The translations under genes and the position numbers were made by a program. From assembly GCA_013373245.1 (NCBI GenBank), contig JABXID010000129.1, positions 1-53,001 of the forward strand: a stretch of DNA of 53,001 nt. Direction: 5' to 3'. Positions 16,613 through 26,008 of the stretch are shown here, in pieces (position 1 is the stretch's first letter; every line of letters starts with the position of its first letter). The notes under the pieces are model-generated. The model worked only from the letters and a program-made list of their open reading frames with translations. It was not told where the DNA came from and ran no database searches. Source of the stretch: Gammaproteobacteria bacterium. Lineage in GTDB: Bacteria; Pseudomonadota; Gammaproteobacteria; Enterobacterales; Alteromonadaceae.

Positions 16613-17989
16613 ATGGAATCACAAATTAAACAGCAAGCTTCCGCTAAAATTAACTGGGTAGAAAAAGTAGGGTATGCCGCAGGAGACGTCGCTTCTAATT
16701 TTTACTGGCGCGTGTTTGATGTATTTTTATTTATATTTTATACCGATGTTTTTGGTTTACCGGCTGCTGCTGTTGGCACCATGATGTTGGTTACAAGATT
16801 GGTAGATGCATTCTCTGATCCTTTGATGGGGGCTATAGCTGATCGCACTCGAACAAGGTGGGGGAAGTTTCGACCCTATTTAATACTAGGCATATTGCCT
16901 ATAGCCGCCGCGGGAGTTTTGACCTTCACCGTTCCTGATGTATCAGAAGACGGAAAATTGGTGTGGGCCTATGCAACCTATATCTTTATGATGTTGGCAT
17001 ACACCTTTATTAATGTGCCTTATGGTGCACTGATGGGGGTTATTACTTCAGATACAAAAGAGCGTACAACGTTAACCAGTTTTCGTTTTATTGGTGCTTT
17101 TTCAGGGGGGACACTTGTCGCCTACTTGACACCTGAACTAGTCAGTTATCTTGGACAGGGGGATGAGCAGCTAGGCTGGCAGTTGACTATGGCACTTTAT
17201 GGTGTTGCCGCGGCAGCTTTATTTTATATCTCTTTTGTTACAACCAAGGAGCGGATTGCTCCACCTCCTCAGCAAAATACGCCAGTTTGTCAAGACATCA
17301 GGGACTTAACGCAAAACAAGCCTTGGTTAATCTTGTTTGGCTTAGCGTTAGTGATCATGTTGACTATCACCTTACGAGGCAGTAGCGGTACTTTTTATTT
17401 TAAGTATTTTGTCGGCCGTGAAGACTTAATTGGCGCATTCTCGACGGCATACATGATGTCTCTGATGCTTGGTGCCGCAGCGACGCCTATCATGGTGAAG
17501 TATATAGACAAAAAGCGTTTACTATTTTTTCTAATGGCGGCGGTTGCAGCTTTGTCGGGACTTTTTTATTTTGTACCAAGTGACAACATCACTCTGATAT
17601 TCGTTATTCAGATAGCTATAGGGTTATGTTTGGGGCCCAAGTCACCTTTAGTTTTTTCAATGTATGCAGACACTGCCGATTACTCAGAATGGAAAACGGG
17701 TCGAAGAGCTACCGCTATGGTTTTTTCGGCGGCGGCGTTTGCACAGAAACTTGGCAGTGCATTAGCCGGTGGCATGATGGGCTGGCTGTTAGGCTCTTTA
17801 GGATATGTTGCAAATCAGGCTCAAAATGAAGGTTCTGAAATGGCAATTGTATTATTGATGACTCTGCTACCTGGTTTTTTTGCGCTGTTATCGCTTTGGT
17901 TAATAGTCAAATATCCTTTAGATCAAAGCTCACTTGAAAGACTGCAAGAACAGTTGCATAAGCGTAAGTCCAAGGAGGTACAGTCGTGA
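16613..17989 (+). CDS. GPH-family sugar:cation symporter (MelB-like MFS)
   Basis: The protein has 458 residues from the ATG at 16613 (MESQIKQQ). The frame extends back to a GTG at 16568, but that start would sit five bases from the operator. The GPH signature loop DAFSDPLMGAIADRTRTRWGKF and the pattern VEKVGYAAGDVASNFYW identify the family. It is a paralogue of the symporter at 1274-2800 but lacks the extra central insertion. It overlaps the next gene in a GTGA arrangement, so the transported sugar is probably the GH94 substrate: a disaccharide or, if the cellobionate idea is right, an aldobionic acid. Confidence 0.9.
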   Translation: MESQIKQQASAKINWVEKVGYAAGDVASNFYWRVFDVFLFIFYTDVFGLPAAAVGTMMLVTRLVDAFSDPLMGAIADRTRTRWGKFRPYLILGILPIAAAGVLTFTVPDVSEDGKLVWAYATYIFMMLAYTFINVPYGALMGVITSDTKERTTLTSFRFIGAFSGGTLVAYLTPELVSYLGQGDEQLGWQLTMALYGVAAAALFYISFVTTKERIAPPPQQNTPVCQDIRDLTQNKPWLILFGLALVIMLTITLRGSSGTFYFKYFVGREDLIGAFSTAYMMSLMLGAAATPIMVKYIDKKRLLFFLMAAVAALSGLFYFVPSDNITLIFVIQIAIGLCLGPKSPLVFSMYADTADYSEWKTGRRATAMVFSAAAFAQKLGSALAGGMMGWLLGSLGYVANQAQNEGSEMAIVLLMTLLPGFFALLSLWLIVKYPLDQSSLERLQEQLHKRKSKEVQS

Positions 17990-20898
17990 GTTCACAGATA
18001 TATAACAACAAATTAGTTAACGACTTACCAAGAATTGATTTGAGCAGTCCAACTTCTCTGCCAAATGCTTCAAGTTTCTTATGGAATAAAAATATGGTGC
18101 TGCAAGCTAACTGTCGAGGCTATGTAACCAGTCAGTTTATGCAGCCAGAGCCAGCTAAGTATTCACACGCTCCGTTATTGGAAGAGAAAACGTTCATACA
18201 ACCAGAACAGCCGTTTTACACTGAGCATCCTGGACGGTTTGTTTTTATCAAAAATGAAGATACTGGCGAGATTTTTTCAGCCCCCTATGAGCCTATGAAG
18301 TCAAACTTTGATTATTACTGCTTTTCAGCAGGTATAGCTGATATTCAATGGCGGGTAAGCTGTTTTGGTATTGAGCTAACAATGACTTTGAGCTTAACTC
18401 AGCGACATAATGTTGAGTTATGGCGAGTGGACATTGTTAATAAGAGTGATGATGAGGTTAATTTGAGTGTATATCCGTATTTTACTATCGGATATATGTC
18501 TTGGATGAATCAGTCTGCGCAATACGATGAATCACTGTACGCCATTATCGCTTCGTCTGTTACACCTTATCAGAAGGTTGAACAATACTTTAAAAACCAA
18601 GAATTAAAAGATAAAAGTTGTTTAATCGCATCGACTAACCCCACTTCGTGGACAACCAGTTTTTCAGATTTTGTCGGAATAGGTGGGCTTACGCGCCCAG
18701 ACAGTTTATTGCAACCGACATTGAACAATTTGAACAGTCACTATGAAACTCCTGTAGCGGTAATGCAATACTCAATGACATTAGCACCAAAAGAAAATAA
18801 GCGACTTCAGTTTGCTTTTGGTCCCGCAAAAGATGAAGCTGAGATAAAGCAATTGGCTCTCTTATTAACAACCACAGAATTTAACAGCGAAATAGACAGT
18901 TACCATGAGTATATAAATAGTGGTGTTGGTTGTTTGAAAGTAAATAGCCCAGATGAAGAATTCAATCAGTTCATTAATCACTGGTTACCACGGCAAATGT
19001 TTTACCACGGCGATGTCAATCGCTTGAGCACAGATCCACAAACGCGAAATTACGTGCAAGATGCAATGTCGATGATTTATATACAGCCCGATGTCACCAG
19101 AGCACGAATAGTATTTGCACTCAAGCAACAGAAATCGAGTGGGCAAATGCCAGATGGCATTTTATTGTCGGAACAAGCTGAACTTAAGTACATCAATCAA
19201 GTACCGCATGCCGATCATTGCGTATGGTTACCCATCTGTTTACTAGCTTACTTAGAAGAAACGAATGACGCTCAAATTTTATTTGAAACAACCGCCTTTG
19301 CCGACTCTTCTGTCTCTGTTTCTGTCGCTGAGCATATTGAATTGGCTATTGAGTGGTTGTTGTCCTCTACTGATGAGCGCGGGCTTAGTTTAATCGAACA
19401 AGGTGACTGGTGTGATCCCATGAATATGGTGGGATATAAAGGTAAGGGAGTTTCGGCTTGGCTGACAATGGCCACGTTATACGCTTTGAATTGTTGGATA
19501 GAAATCGTAGAAACTTACACGCCAAATGCAAGTTACGGGCAAACAAGCAAAGATAAACAATTGCTTGAATATAAAAAAACTGCGGAAATTTTAACGGACA
19601 AGATTAACCAATATTTTTGGACGGATAACTGGTATGGACGTGGTATTACCGACGACGGCAAGCTGTTTGGTGTTCCAACAGATAAAGAAGGGCAGATGTT
19701 TGTTAACCCTCAGTCTTGGGCAATGTTAGCTGGCGCTGCAAGCCAAGAGCAGCAGCAAAAAATTGTTTGTGCGGTTAACGAAAAATTAGCAACCCCATAT
19801 GGAGTCGTGATGTTAGCGCCAAGTTATACATCAATGCGCGAAGATATCGGGCGTGTCACACAAAAGTCGGCCGGAGTTGCAGAAAATGGCGCCGTCTATA
19901 ATCACGCGGCTATTTTTTATGGTTACGCTTTGTATAAGTCGGGTTTTTCGCAACAAGGGTTTGACGTGTTATTTCGCATGTTACCGAGTGCCGAAAACGC
20001 AGAAAAAATAGGGCAGTTACCTCTCTATATCCCTAATTATTATCGCGGGGCTTATTATCAGTTTCCAGAGTATGCAGGGCGCTCAAGTCAGTTATTTAAT
20101 ACTGGCACAGTGGCTTGGTACTACAAAACGGTTTTAGACGGTTTATGTGGTTTAACTGGCTGCGCAAACGGTTTAAGTGTCGAACCGAAATTACCGAGTC
20201 ATTGGCCAAGTTTTTCGGTTGAACGTAAATTTCGAGGGGCTGTTTTACACGTGACAGTGAAAAGACATAAGGGCATTAGTCATAAGCAATTATTTGTCGA
20301 TGGCGAAGCGAACGAAACTAACGTCATTTCGAATATTGTTCCGGGTAAGTGTTACCAAGTCGAAGTATTAATTCCTGAACTGCCGCAGGATATTCCTAAA
20401 TTAACCATTGTGATGGGGGTTAGTGGATGCGGTAAATCAAGTTTAGCAAAGGGCTTTGCGCAAGAAACCAATCGCGTATTTATGGACGCAGATGACTTTC
20501 ATTCAAAGTCGGCGAAAATGAAAATGGCGCACGGGGAATCTCTAACTGATAAGGATCGTGAGCCTTGGTTAAATCGAATGATGCAACACTTAATGATGTT
20601 ATTTAGCAATTCACAATCTGTGGTATTAGCGTATTCGGGGTTGAAAGAATCACATAGAAATAAGTTTAGAACACTTGGATTTGAGGTAAGTTTTGTCAAG
20701 TTAAACGTCAGCAAGCAAACGTTAGACCATCGATTGTCAAACAGGGTATCTCACTTTTTTGACCCTTCGTTATTAACCTCTCAGTTACAGGCTATGGAAG
20801 TATTTTCAGATAAAGAGCGGTCAAGTGGCAACATCATAGAACTAAATGGTGAGCTACCAATGTTGTCGATGATTGAGATGTTAAAAGAGGAGTTGTAG
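17986..20898 (+). CDS. GH94 phosphorylase fused to a C-terminal gluconate kinase (predicted cellobionate phosphorylase-gluconokinase)
   Basis: The 970 residues form two enzymes. Residues 1-800 are a GH94 inverting phosphorylase. They include RNYVQDAMS (354-362), EQGDWCDPMN (471-480, aligning with the DWND motif that holds the general acid) and AENGAVYNHAA (632-642). Residues 804-970 form a complete GntK-type gluconate kinase with Walker A GVSGCGKS (811-818), DADDFHS (834-840) and GESLTDKDREPWL (850-862). Cellobionate phosphorylase yields glucose-1-phosphate plus gluconate, which the attached kinase would turn into 6-phosphogluconate. There is no signal peptide, so it acts in the cytoplasm. 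The GTG start has an AAGGAGG site seven bases upstream and overlaps the symporter stop. Ordinary cellobiose phosphorylase activity remains possible for the first domain. The domain calls are firm; the substrate is an inference from the fusion. Confidence 0.9.
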   Translation: MSSQIYNNKLVNDLPRIDLSSPTSLPNASSFLWNKNMVLQANCRGYVTSQFMQPEPAKYSHAPLLEEKTFIQPEQPFYTEHPGRFVFIKNEDTGEIFSAPYEPMKSNFDYYCFSAGIADIQWRVSCFGIELTMTLSLTQRHNVELWRVDIVNKSDDEVNLSVYPYFTIGYMSWMNQSAQYDESLYAIIASSVTPYQKVEQYFKNQELKDKSCLIASTNPTSWTTSFSDFVGIGGLTRPDSLLQPTLNNLNSHYETPVAVMQYSMTLAPKENKRLQFAFGPAKDEAEIKQLALLLTTTEFNSEIDSYHEYINSGVGCLKVNSPDEEFNQFINHWLPRQMFYHGDVNRLSTDPQTRNYVQDAMSMIYIQPDVTRARIVFALKQQKSSGQMPDGILLSEQAELKYINQVPHADHCVWLPICLLAYLEETNDAQILFETTAFADSSVSVSVAEHIELAIEWLLSSTDERGLSLIEQGDWCDPMNMVGYKGKGVSAWLTMATLYALNCWIEIVETYTPNASYGQTSKDKQLLEYKKTAEILTDKINQYFWTDNWYGRGITDDGKLFGVPTDKEGQMFVNPQSWAMLAGAASQEQQQKIVCAVNEKLATPYGVVMLAPSYTSMREDIGRVTQKSAGVAENGAVYNHAAIFYGYALYKSGFSQQGFDVLFRMLPSAENAEKIGQLPLYIPNYYRGAYYQFPEYAGRSSQLFNTGTVAWYYKTVLDGLCGLTGCANGLSVEPKLPSHWPSFSVERKFRGAVLHVTVKRHKGISHKQLFVDGEANETNVISNIVPGKCYQVEVLIPELPQDIPKLTIVMGVSGCGKSSLAKGFAQETNRVFMDADDFHSKSAKMKMAHGESLTDKDREPWLNRMMQHLMMLFSNSQSVVLAYSGLKESHRNKFRTLGFEVSFVKLNVSKQTLDHRLSNRVSHFFDPSLLTSQLQAMEVFSDKERSSGNIIELNGELPMLSMIEMLKEEL

Positions 20899-21675
20899 AT
20901 GAATTATTCAACTAATAAAGTAATTGCGGTGTTGATATTAATACTCTTCACTTTTTCAAAGATTAGTGTAGGTGCTGATAGAGGGAGTTCATTTACGGCG
21001 TTATATTCTGCGACTCCTATAACCATTGATGGGAATACTGACGAAGAGGTTTGGCAATCAGCAAGTTGGCATCCGCTTTTTGAAAATATGTTACAACGGC
21101 CGGTTTCATCAGATGATTTTTCGGGGCAGTTTAAATTGGCCTGGGATGAAGGTTTCCTTTATATCATGGTTGAGATCACTGATGATGTTTTGTTTGATCA
21201 ACATGCAGATCCTCTTTATTTTTATTGGGATGATGACTGCCTTGAAATATTTTTAGATGAGGATAAGTCTGGCGGTGAGCACCAGTTTAACTATAACGCG
21301 TTTGCTTATCACGTCGCTCTTGATAACCAAGCGGTTGATATAGGCGAGCAAACGGCAACAAATAAAGAACCATTTTTATTGTTAAACGATCACGTAAAAA
21401 GCATATGGAAACGCTCGGCAAGCGAACCGCATAAAATTATTTGGGAAGTCGCAGTAAAAGTGTTTGACGACAACTTTAAGCCAAATTTGGACAGTGTTCC
21501 TGTTATTTTAACCGAAGGCAAAGAGCTTGGTTTTATGTTGGCTTATTGTGACAATGATGGCAGTCAAACCCGTGAAAACTTTATCGGTTCGACTGAAATC
21601 AAAGCGATTAATGGCGATAAAAACTTAGGTTATAAAACCGCAGATGTATTTGCGTCTTTGATTTTGGTGAAATAA
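20899..21675 (+). CDS. Secreted stand-alone CBM9-like carbohydrate-binding protein
   Basis: The protein has 258 residues with a signal peptide ending near SVGA|D (residue 26). The rest is one CBM9-like beta-sandwich that begins with the typical PITIDGNTDEEVWQSA and continues with DDCLEIFLDED. Family 9 modules bind the ends of beta-glucan and xylan chains, and the wider fold also includes haem-binding DOMON proteins. No catalytic domain is attached. The ATG follows the GH94 stop without a gap and has a GAGGAG ribosome site. It may capture oligosaccharide in the periplasm for the symporter, but this is inferred only from position. Confidence 0.8.
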   Translation: MNYSTNKVIAVLILILFTFSKISVGADRGSSFTALYSATPITIDGNTDEEVWQSASWHPLFENMLQRPVSSDDFSGQFKLAWDEGFLYIMVEITDDVLFDQHADPLYFYWDDDCLEIFLDEDKSGGEHQFNYNAFAYHVALDNQAVDIGEQTATNKEPFLLLNDHVKSIWKRSASEPHKIIWEVAVKVFDDNFKPNLDSVPVILTEGKELGFMLAYCDNDGSQTRENFIGSTEIKAINGDKNLGYKTADVFASLILVK

Positions 21676-21860
21676 TAATCGTTACTTAATGTGGCTCCCG
21701 TTCATCAATTAACAGAACGGAAAGTAATGAATATTTAGCTTTGCAGTCACATTACTTTCATAAAGCTTTGATAAATTGACAGCCATTGGTCTTACTTTAC
21801 AAGCAAACCCTATTGCTATGTTCATAATTAATGACTAAACATGTGTAACTCTCAGTGTTT

Positions 21861-21897
21861 GCCCAATTAGACTTTGACGACTAATTGGGCTTTTTTT
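21861..21897. terminator. Bidirectional rho-independent terminator
   Basis: GCCCAATTAG (21861-21870) and CTAATTGGGC (21881-21890) form a perfect 10-bp stem followed by seven Ts. It sits between the convergent CBM9 unit and the nitroreductase gene. The preceding stretch (21676-21860) contains only weak inverted repeats, such as GAAAGTAATG/CATTACTTTC, and no gene. Confidence 0.88.
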
Positions 21898-21900
21898 GCG

Positions 21901-22575
21901 TTACAAAAAAGTTGAGATATCTTCAAGTGACTTTTTGATTTGTGCGTGAGCTGGAACGGTTGCGTTTTCTGCTGGGTAGCCAGCGATCAATAACATGTAA
22001 GGCCGCTCGTTGTCTGGTCGGTTACAGATTTTTGACAAGAACTGCATAGGTTTTGGGGTATGCGTTAACGTCACCAACCCAGCATTATGCAACGCCGTAA
22101 TCAACATGCCCGTTGCTATACCCACTGATTCATGAACGTAATAGTTAGTGTTTGAATCATCCACATTAATGCCGCCCGTTTTTTGCGAAAAAATAGCAAT
22201 TAACCAAGGAGCATGTTCTAAATAGGGTTTTTGAGCATCAGTACCTAATGGTTTTAACGCTTCTAACCATTCTTCTCCGGCTCGGCCTTGATAAAATCCT
22301 TGTTCGTGTTGTTCTGCTTGTTCACGCACTTGTTTTTTTACATCTGCTGAATTAATGGCTACAAAATGCCAAGGTTGATGGTTGGCCCCGCTTGGCGCTG
22401 TTCCAGCGGTTTTGATACAGTTTTCTATTACTGAGCGTTGCACGGGTCTATCACTGAATTGACGAATGCTATGGCGACGTTGCATAGTTTTTAGAAAATC
22501 ATTAGAACGTTGCAACATTTCATCGCAAGGGTACTCAATGAAGTCGTTTAATGGCGTTGCGTCATGAGCTTTCAT
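21901..22575 (-). CDS. Nitroreductase-fold flavoprotein, iodotyrosine-deiodinase-like
   Basis: The 224 residues match the bacterial iodotyrosine deiodinase (IYD) branch of the nitroreductase family. RRHSIRQFSDRPV (33-45) is the FMN phosphate site, TAGTAPSGANHQPWHF (56-71) the conserved core, and GLVTLTHTP with GYPAENATVP the C-terminal part. The three lid residues that grip the amino-acid group of halotyrosine in IYD (Glu, Tyr four residues on, Lys twenty-one further) are all present at Glu91, Tyr95 and Lys116. It would therefore be expected to dehalogenate halotyrosine reductively with FMN. Other nitroreductase activities cannot be excluded. It is followed in the same direction by nothing else, and DUF3087 lies 11 bases upstream. 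Confidence 0.8.
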   Translation of the reverse strand: MKAHDATPLNDFIEYPCDEMLQRSNDFLKTMQRRHSIRQFSDRPVQRSVIENCIKTAGTAPSGANHQPWHFVAINSADVKKQVREQAEQHEQGFYQGRAGEEWLEALKPLGTDAQKPYLEHAPWLIAIFSQKTGGINVDDSNTNYYVHESVGIATGMLITALHNAGLVTLTHTPKPMQFLSKICNRPDNERPYMLLIAGYPAENATVPAHAQIKKSLEDISTFL

Positions 22576-22586
22576 AAAGTTCTTAC

Positions 22587-23093
22587 CTAAAATTCGGATA
22601 ACATCTGTTGGTTATAGTTATTGATATCTATAGATAAATTAAGGGAATCTATTTTTTCGTCAAGCTCATCTGCTTTTTTATTTAGGGTGCTTAATGTGAT
22701 GGTATTGTCATCTAATTGATACAGCTGCTGACAACCTGCAAAATAAAAACTCATTATGGTGATTGCAGTGACATTGTCGTTATTAACCGCTTTCTCTATG
22801 TTTTGGTGTTTTCGATGAATATAATTAATCTGCTGTTTCAAGCGCCAAACGTAATAAACTTCCGTCATAAATTCGTGCTCTTTAGCTTTATTAAGTACTG
22901 AGCCAATGATCATCATTGCGATGGCTACGCCTGAAATGTTGAGCCAGAAATGAGTGCCTTCTCGGTCGGTAAATAACCAAATCGCTGATTGTGAAATACC
23001 TAATGATAAAGAGGTTAGGGCAATAATAGCTACGATAATCGTTATATTAAGGTGCTTTCGATATCGATTTTTATCTATTTGTTTCAATTTCAT
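22587..23093 (-). CDS. DUF3087 family inner-membrane protein
   Basis: This 168-residue protein has a basic start containing the DUF3087-like pattern IDKNRYRKHLN. Two membrane helices (about 16-38 and 48-68) and a cytoplasmic helical tail follow. It is placed 11 bases before the IYD-like gene on the same strand, so the two may be co-transcribed. Function is unknown. Confidence 0.7.
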   Translation of the reverse strand: MKLKQIDKNRYRKHLNITIIVAIIALTSLSLGISQSAIWLFTDREGTHFWLNISGVAIAMMIIGSVLNKAKEHEFMTEVYYVWRLKQQINYIHRKHQNIEKAVNNDNVTAITIMSFYFAGCQQLYQLDDNTITLSTLNKKADELDEKIDSLNLSIDINNYNQQMLSEF

Positions 23094-23116
23094 AATTAAG
23101 CTTGTTAGTTAAATAC

Positions 23117-23148
23117 AAAAATGCCACCCAAAAGAGTGGCATTTTTTT
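23117..23148. terminator. Terminator after rne
   Basis: ATGCCAC / GTGGCAT stem with an eight-base loop, with A and T runs on both sides. On the minus strand it follows the rne stop at 23186 and precedes the DUF3087 gene. Confidence 0.82.
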
Positions 23149-23185
23149 ATAAAGGTTTAAGTTATTTTCCCAGCTGGATTATGAC

Positions 23186-26008
23186 TTAAATCGTTTTTGA
23201 TGCTTCTGAAGTAGCACTATTTGTCGCTGCTGCAGAGCCGCCAACGCGGTCTGATACATTAACGACACTTCGCATCTCCACTGGCATTACGTCTGGAGTA
23301 CCGACAGAAATTTGCTCGACACTCGCAGGTTTCGCCATAGGGGCACTAGCAAATCCAGTGTATTGAATGCTTGATTTTGCTTCAGCAACTTCAGTTTGTG
23401 CAGTTGATTCAACGTTTAATGCCTCAACAACTGTTTCCTTTGCTGGTGTCAGGTGTTGATGTTCTTTTTCAAAGTTATCGTCACTTTCAGGGTAACGGCT
23501 TTCAACTTCTTCAACAGGCGCTTGTGCTTGCTTACCTTCCGTTTGTTCAACTTCAGTAGTACTTGTAGTAGTACTTGTTTCTGAGGTGTTAAGTTCAACC
23601 TGTGGCGATGTAATTTCAACTGCTGGTGCAGAAGTTTCTGCTACTTGATTTGTAGCCACAGTATTTGCAACCGGCTCTGCTTTTGCCAATTTCGCCATGT
23701 TCAAACGCTTTTGTGCAATAACAGATTTAGCAGGGCGTTTTAACGACTTATTTGGCGCTTTAACTTTCGATGCAGATTTTGGCTTACTTTCCTGTGTTTG
23801 TTTTACATCCGATGAACTTTTATTTTCAGATGTTTTTGCTGCACTTTCTTTAGCTGCTTGCTTTTGCGGTTGAGGCTTTGTTGGAGCCTCAGGCGCTTTT
23901 TGCTGAGAACTTGTGTTGTTTTGTTCAGCAGCTTTCACATCATCGTTCTTTTGAACTCTAACACGCTTGCGATTGCTGCGACGCTGACGACGTTCTGCAA
24001 CTTTCTCTTCTTTACGAGGTTTGTTCTTTTGTTCAGGACGTTCGTTAGTTTTGTTTTGCTCTTGACGATCGTTGCTCTGTTTTGGTCTACGTTTATTATC
24101 AGACTTATTACGTGGGTTATTGCCACGGTTTTCATTACTGTCTGCATTACGATTGTCAGAATTACGATTATCGCTGCGATTGTCTGCTTGACGATTGTTT
24201 CTATTACGACCTTGTTTGTTGCGGTTTTGGTTACCTCGGCCTTTGCCATTGCGACGGTTGTCGTTGCGACCGTTACGGTTACCACCTTTACCTTTTTTCT
24301 TCGGTTCTTCTTCTGACTTGAATAAGTCAGTAACAAAACTAATGAATTTGCTGAATAAGCCGGGCTTACTCTCTGCTTTAGGTGCTGGCGCTGCAACAGG
24401 TGCTGGCGCGGTAGGCGCTGCAAAACCTTTTAGTACAGGTTCTTCAGTTTCTTTTTTCTGAGCTACGACGATCTCTTTTACATTTTCTTTTTCTTCCGGC
24501 TTTTTAACTAGGTTAAAGCTAGAGTCAGAAATTTCTTCGTCGATACGTAAACGTAAAACTTCGTAGTGTGGCGTTTCTAAATGAATGTTCGGAATGACAA
24601 CAACACTTACTTTGTTGTTGTTTTCGATGTGACGGATAGAGTCACGTTTTTCATTTAATAAATAAGATGAAACGGCAACTGGCACTTGCGCTTGAATTTG
24701 TGCAGTGTTTTCTTTAATGGCTTCTTCTTCAATCAAACGAAGAATAGAAAGCGCTAAAGATTCATTACTGCGGATTGTGCCTTGACCATCACAACGTGGA
24801 CACGTGTGCTGACTTGCATCTCCAAGTGAAGGACGTAGACGCTGACGAGACATCTCTAGTAAACCAAAGCGACTGATTTTACCGATTTGTACACGAGCGC
24901 GGTCTTGTTTTACGCTGTCTTTTAAGCGATTTTCAACTTCACGTTGATGTTTTGGCGGTGTCATGTCGATAAAGTCGATAACTAACAGGCCACCTAAGTC
25001 GCGAAGACGCAATTGACGTGCAATCTCTTCTGCCGCTTCTAAGTTAGTATTTAGTGCCGTTTCTTCGATATCGCCGCCTTTAGTTGCTTTCGACGAGTTA
25101 ATGTCGATAGAAACTAAAGCTTCGGTTGGGTCAATAACGATTGAGCCACCTGAAGGCAAACGCACTTCACGTTGGAAAGCAGACTCGATTTGGCTTTCAA
25201 TTTGGTAGTGAGTGAATAAAGGTACATCACCTTGGTACAACTTAACGCGTTCTACAAAGTCAGGACGGAATAGCTCAATATGTCCTTTGGCTTCGTTAAA
25301 GACGTTTTGGTTGTCGATGATGATTTCACCGATATCACGTTTTAAATAGTCGCGAATTGCTCGGAATACTACGTTACTTTCTTGGTGAATCAAAAACGGA
25401 GCAGGGCGGCTCTCAGACGCTTGTTGAATCGCATCCCAGTGCAATAATAGCGCTTTTAAGTCGTATTCTAATTCTTCGTAAGATTTACCAACGCCAGCTG
25501 TACGAACGATAAGCCCCATGCCTTTTGGTAAGTCTAATTTAGACAAAGATGCTTTAAGCTGTGTACGTTCATCACCTTCGATTCGGCGTGAAATACCACC
25601 GGCTCTCGGGTTATTTGGCATTAATACTAAGTAGCTACCTGCAACACTGATAAACGTGGTTAACGCTGCGCCTTTTTGGCCGCGTTCTTCTTTATCTATC
25701 TGTACGATAACTTCTTGACCTTCTTTGATCACTTCTTTGATGTTTGGACGACCAGAGAATTTGTAGTCAGATGGGAAGTAGTTTCTTGCAATTTCTTTGA
25801 GAGGTAAGAACCCATGGCGTTCTGCGCCGTAGTCAACAAAAGCAGCCTCTAAACTTGGCTCGACTCTCGTAATTGTTCCTTTGTAGATGTTGGCCTTTTT
25901 TTGTTCATGTCCTGGGCTTTCGATGTCCAAGTCATAAAGTTTTTGACCATCAACCAACGCGACACGCATCTCTTCTTGTTGCGTGGCATTAATTAACATA
26001 CGTTTCAT
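23186..26008 (-). CDS. rne: Ribonuclease E
   Basis: This 940-residue endoribonuclease is the scaffold of the RNA degradosome. The N-terminal half matches E. coli RNase E almost residue for residue: the S1 domain near 35-120, the metal-binding aspartates in VSIDINSS and VIDFIDMTP, and the zinc-link CPRCDGQG. After about residue 530 the sequence becomes low-complexity. [15 protein letters not shown] corresponds to the amphipathic membrane-anchoring helix. It is followed by an Asn/Arg/Lys-rich RNA-binding tract and an Ala/Glu/Thr-rich tail for partner binding. The tail differs strongly from E. coli, as is normal. The gene is divergent from rluC, the usual arrangement, with a 555-base space that should include the self-regulating leader. 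Confidence 0.97.
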   Translation of the reverse strand: MKRMLINATQQEEMRVALVDGQKLYDLDIESPGHEQKKANIYKGTITRVEPSLEAAFVDYGAERHGFLPLKEIARNYFPSDYKFSGRPNIKEVIKEGQEVIVQIDKEERGQKGAALTTFISVAGSYLVLMPNNPRAGGISRRIEGDERTQLKASLSKLDLPKGMGLIVRTAGVGKSYEELEYDLKALLLHWDAIQQASESRPAPFLIHQESNVVFRAIRDYLKRDIGEIIIDNQNVFNEAKGHIELFRPDFVERVKLYQGDVPLFTHYQIESQIESAFQREVRLPSGGSIVIDPTEALVSIDINSSKATKGGDIEETALNTNLEAAEEIARQLRLRDLGGLLVIDFIDMTPPKHQREVENRLKDSVKQDRARVQIGKISRFGLLEMSRQRLRPSLGDASQHTCPRCDGQGTIRSNESLALSILRLIEEEAIKENTAQIQAQVPVAVSSYLLNEKRDSIRHIENNNKVSVVVIPNIHLETPHYEVLRLRIDEEISDSSFNLVKKPEEKENVKEIVVAQKKETEEPVLKGFAAPTAPAPVAAPAPKAESKPGLFSKFISFVTDLFKSEEEPKKKGKGGNRNGRNDNRRNGKGRGNQNRNKQGRNRNNRQADNRSDNRNSDNRNADSNENRGNNPRNKSDNKRRPKQSNDRQEQNKTNERPEQKNKPRKEEKVAERRQRRSNRKRVRVQKNDDVKAAEQNNTSSQQKAPEAPTKPQPQKQAAKESAAKTSENKSSSDVKQTQESKPKSASKVKAPNKSLKRPAKSVIAQKRLNMAKLAKAEPVANTVATNQVAETSAPAVEITSPQVELNTSETSTTTSTTEVEQTEGKQAQAPVEEVESRYPESDDNFEKEHQHLTPAKETVVEALNVESTAQTEVAEAKSSIQYTGFASAPMAKPASVEQISVGTPDVMPVEMRSVVNVSDRVGGSAAATNSATSEASKTI

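Noticed and set aside
23858-24461. Several long plus-strand and alternate-frame open frames within rne
   Set aside because: They are antisense or frame-shifted shadows of the low-complexity RNase E tail. Their translations are skewed runs of V, I, T, L or C, Y with no domain.
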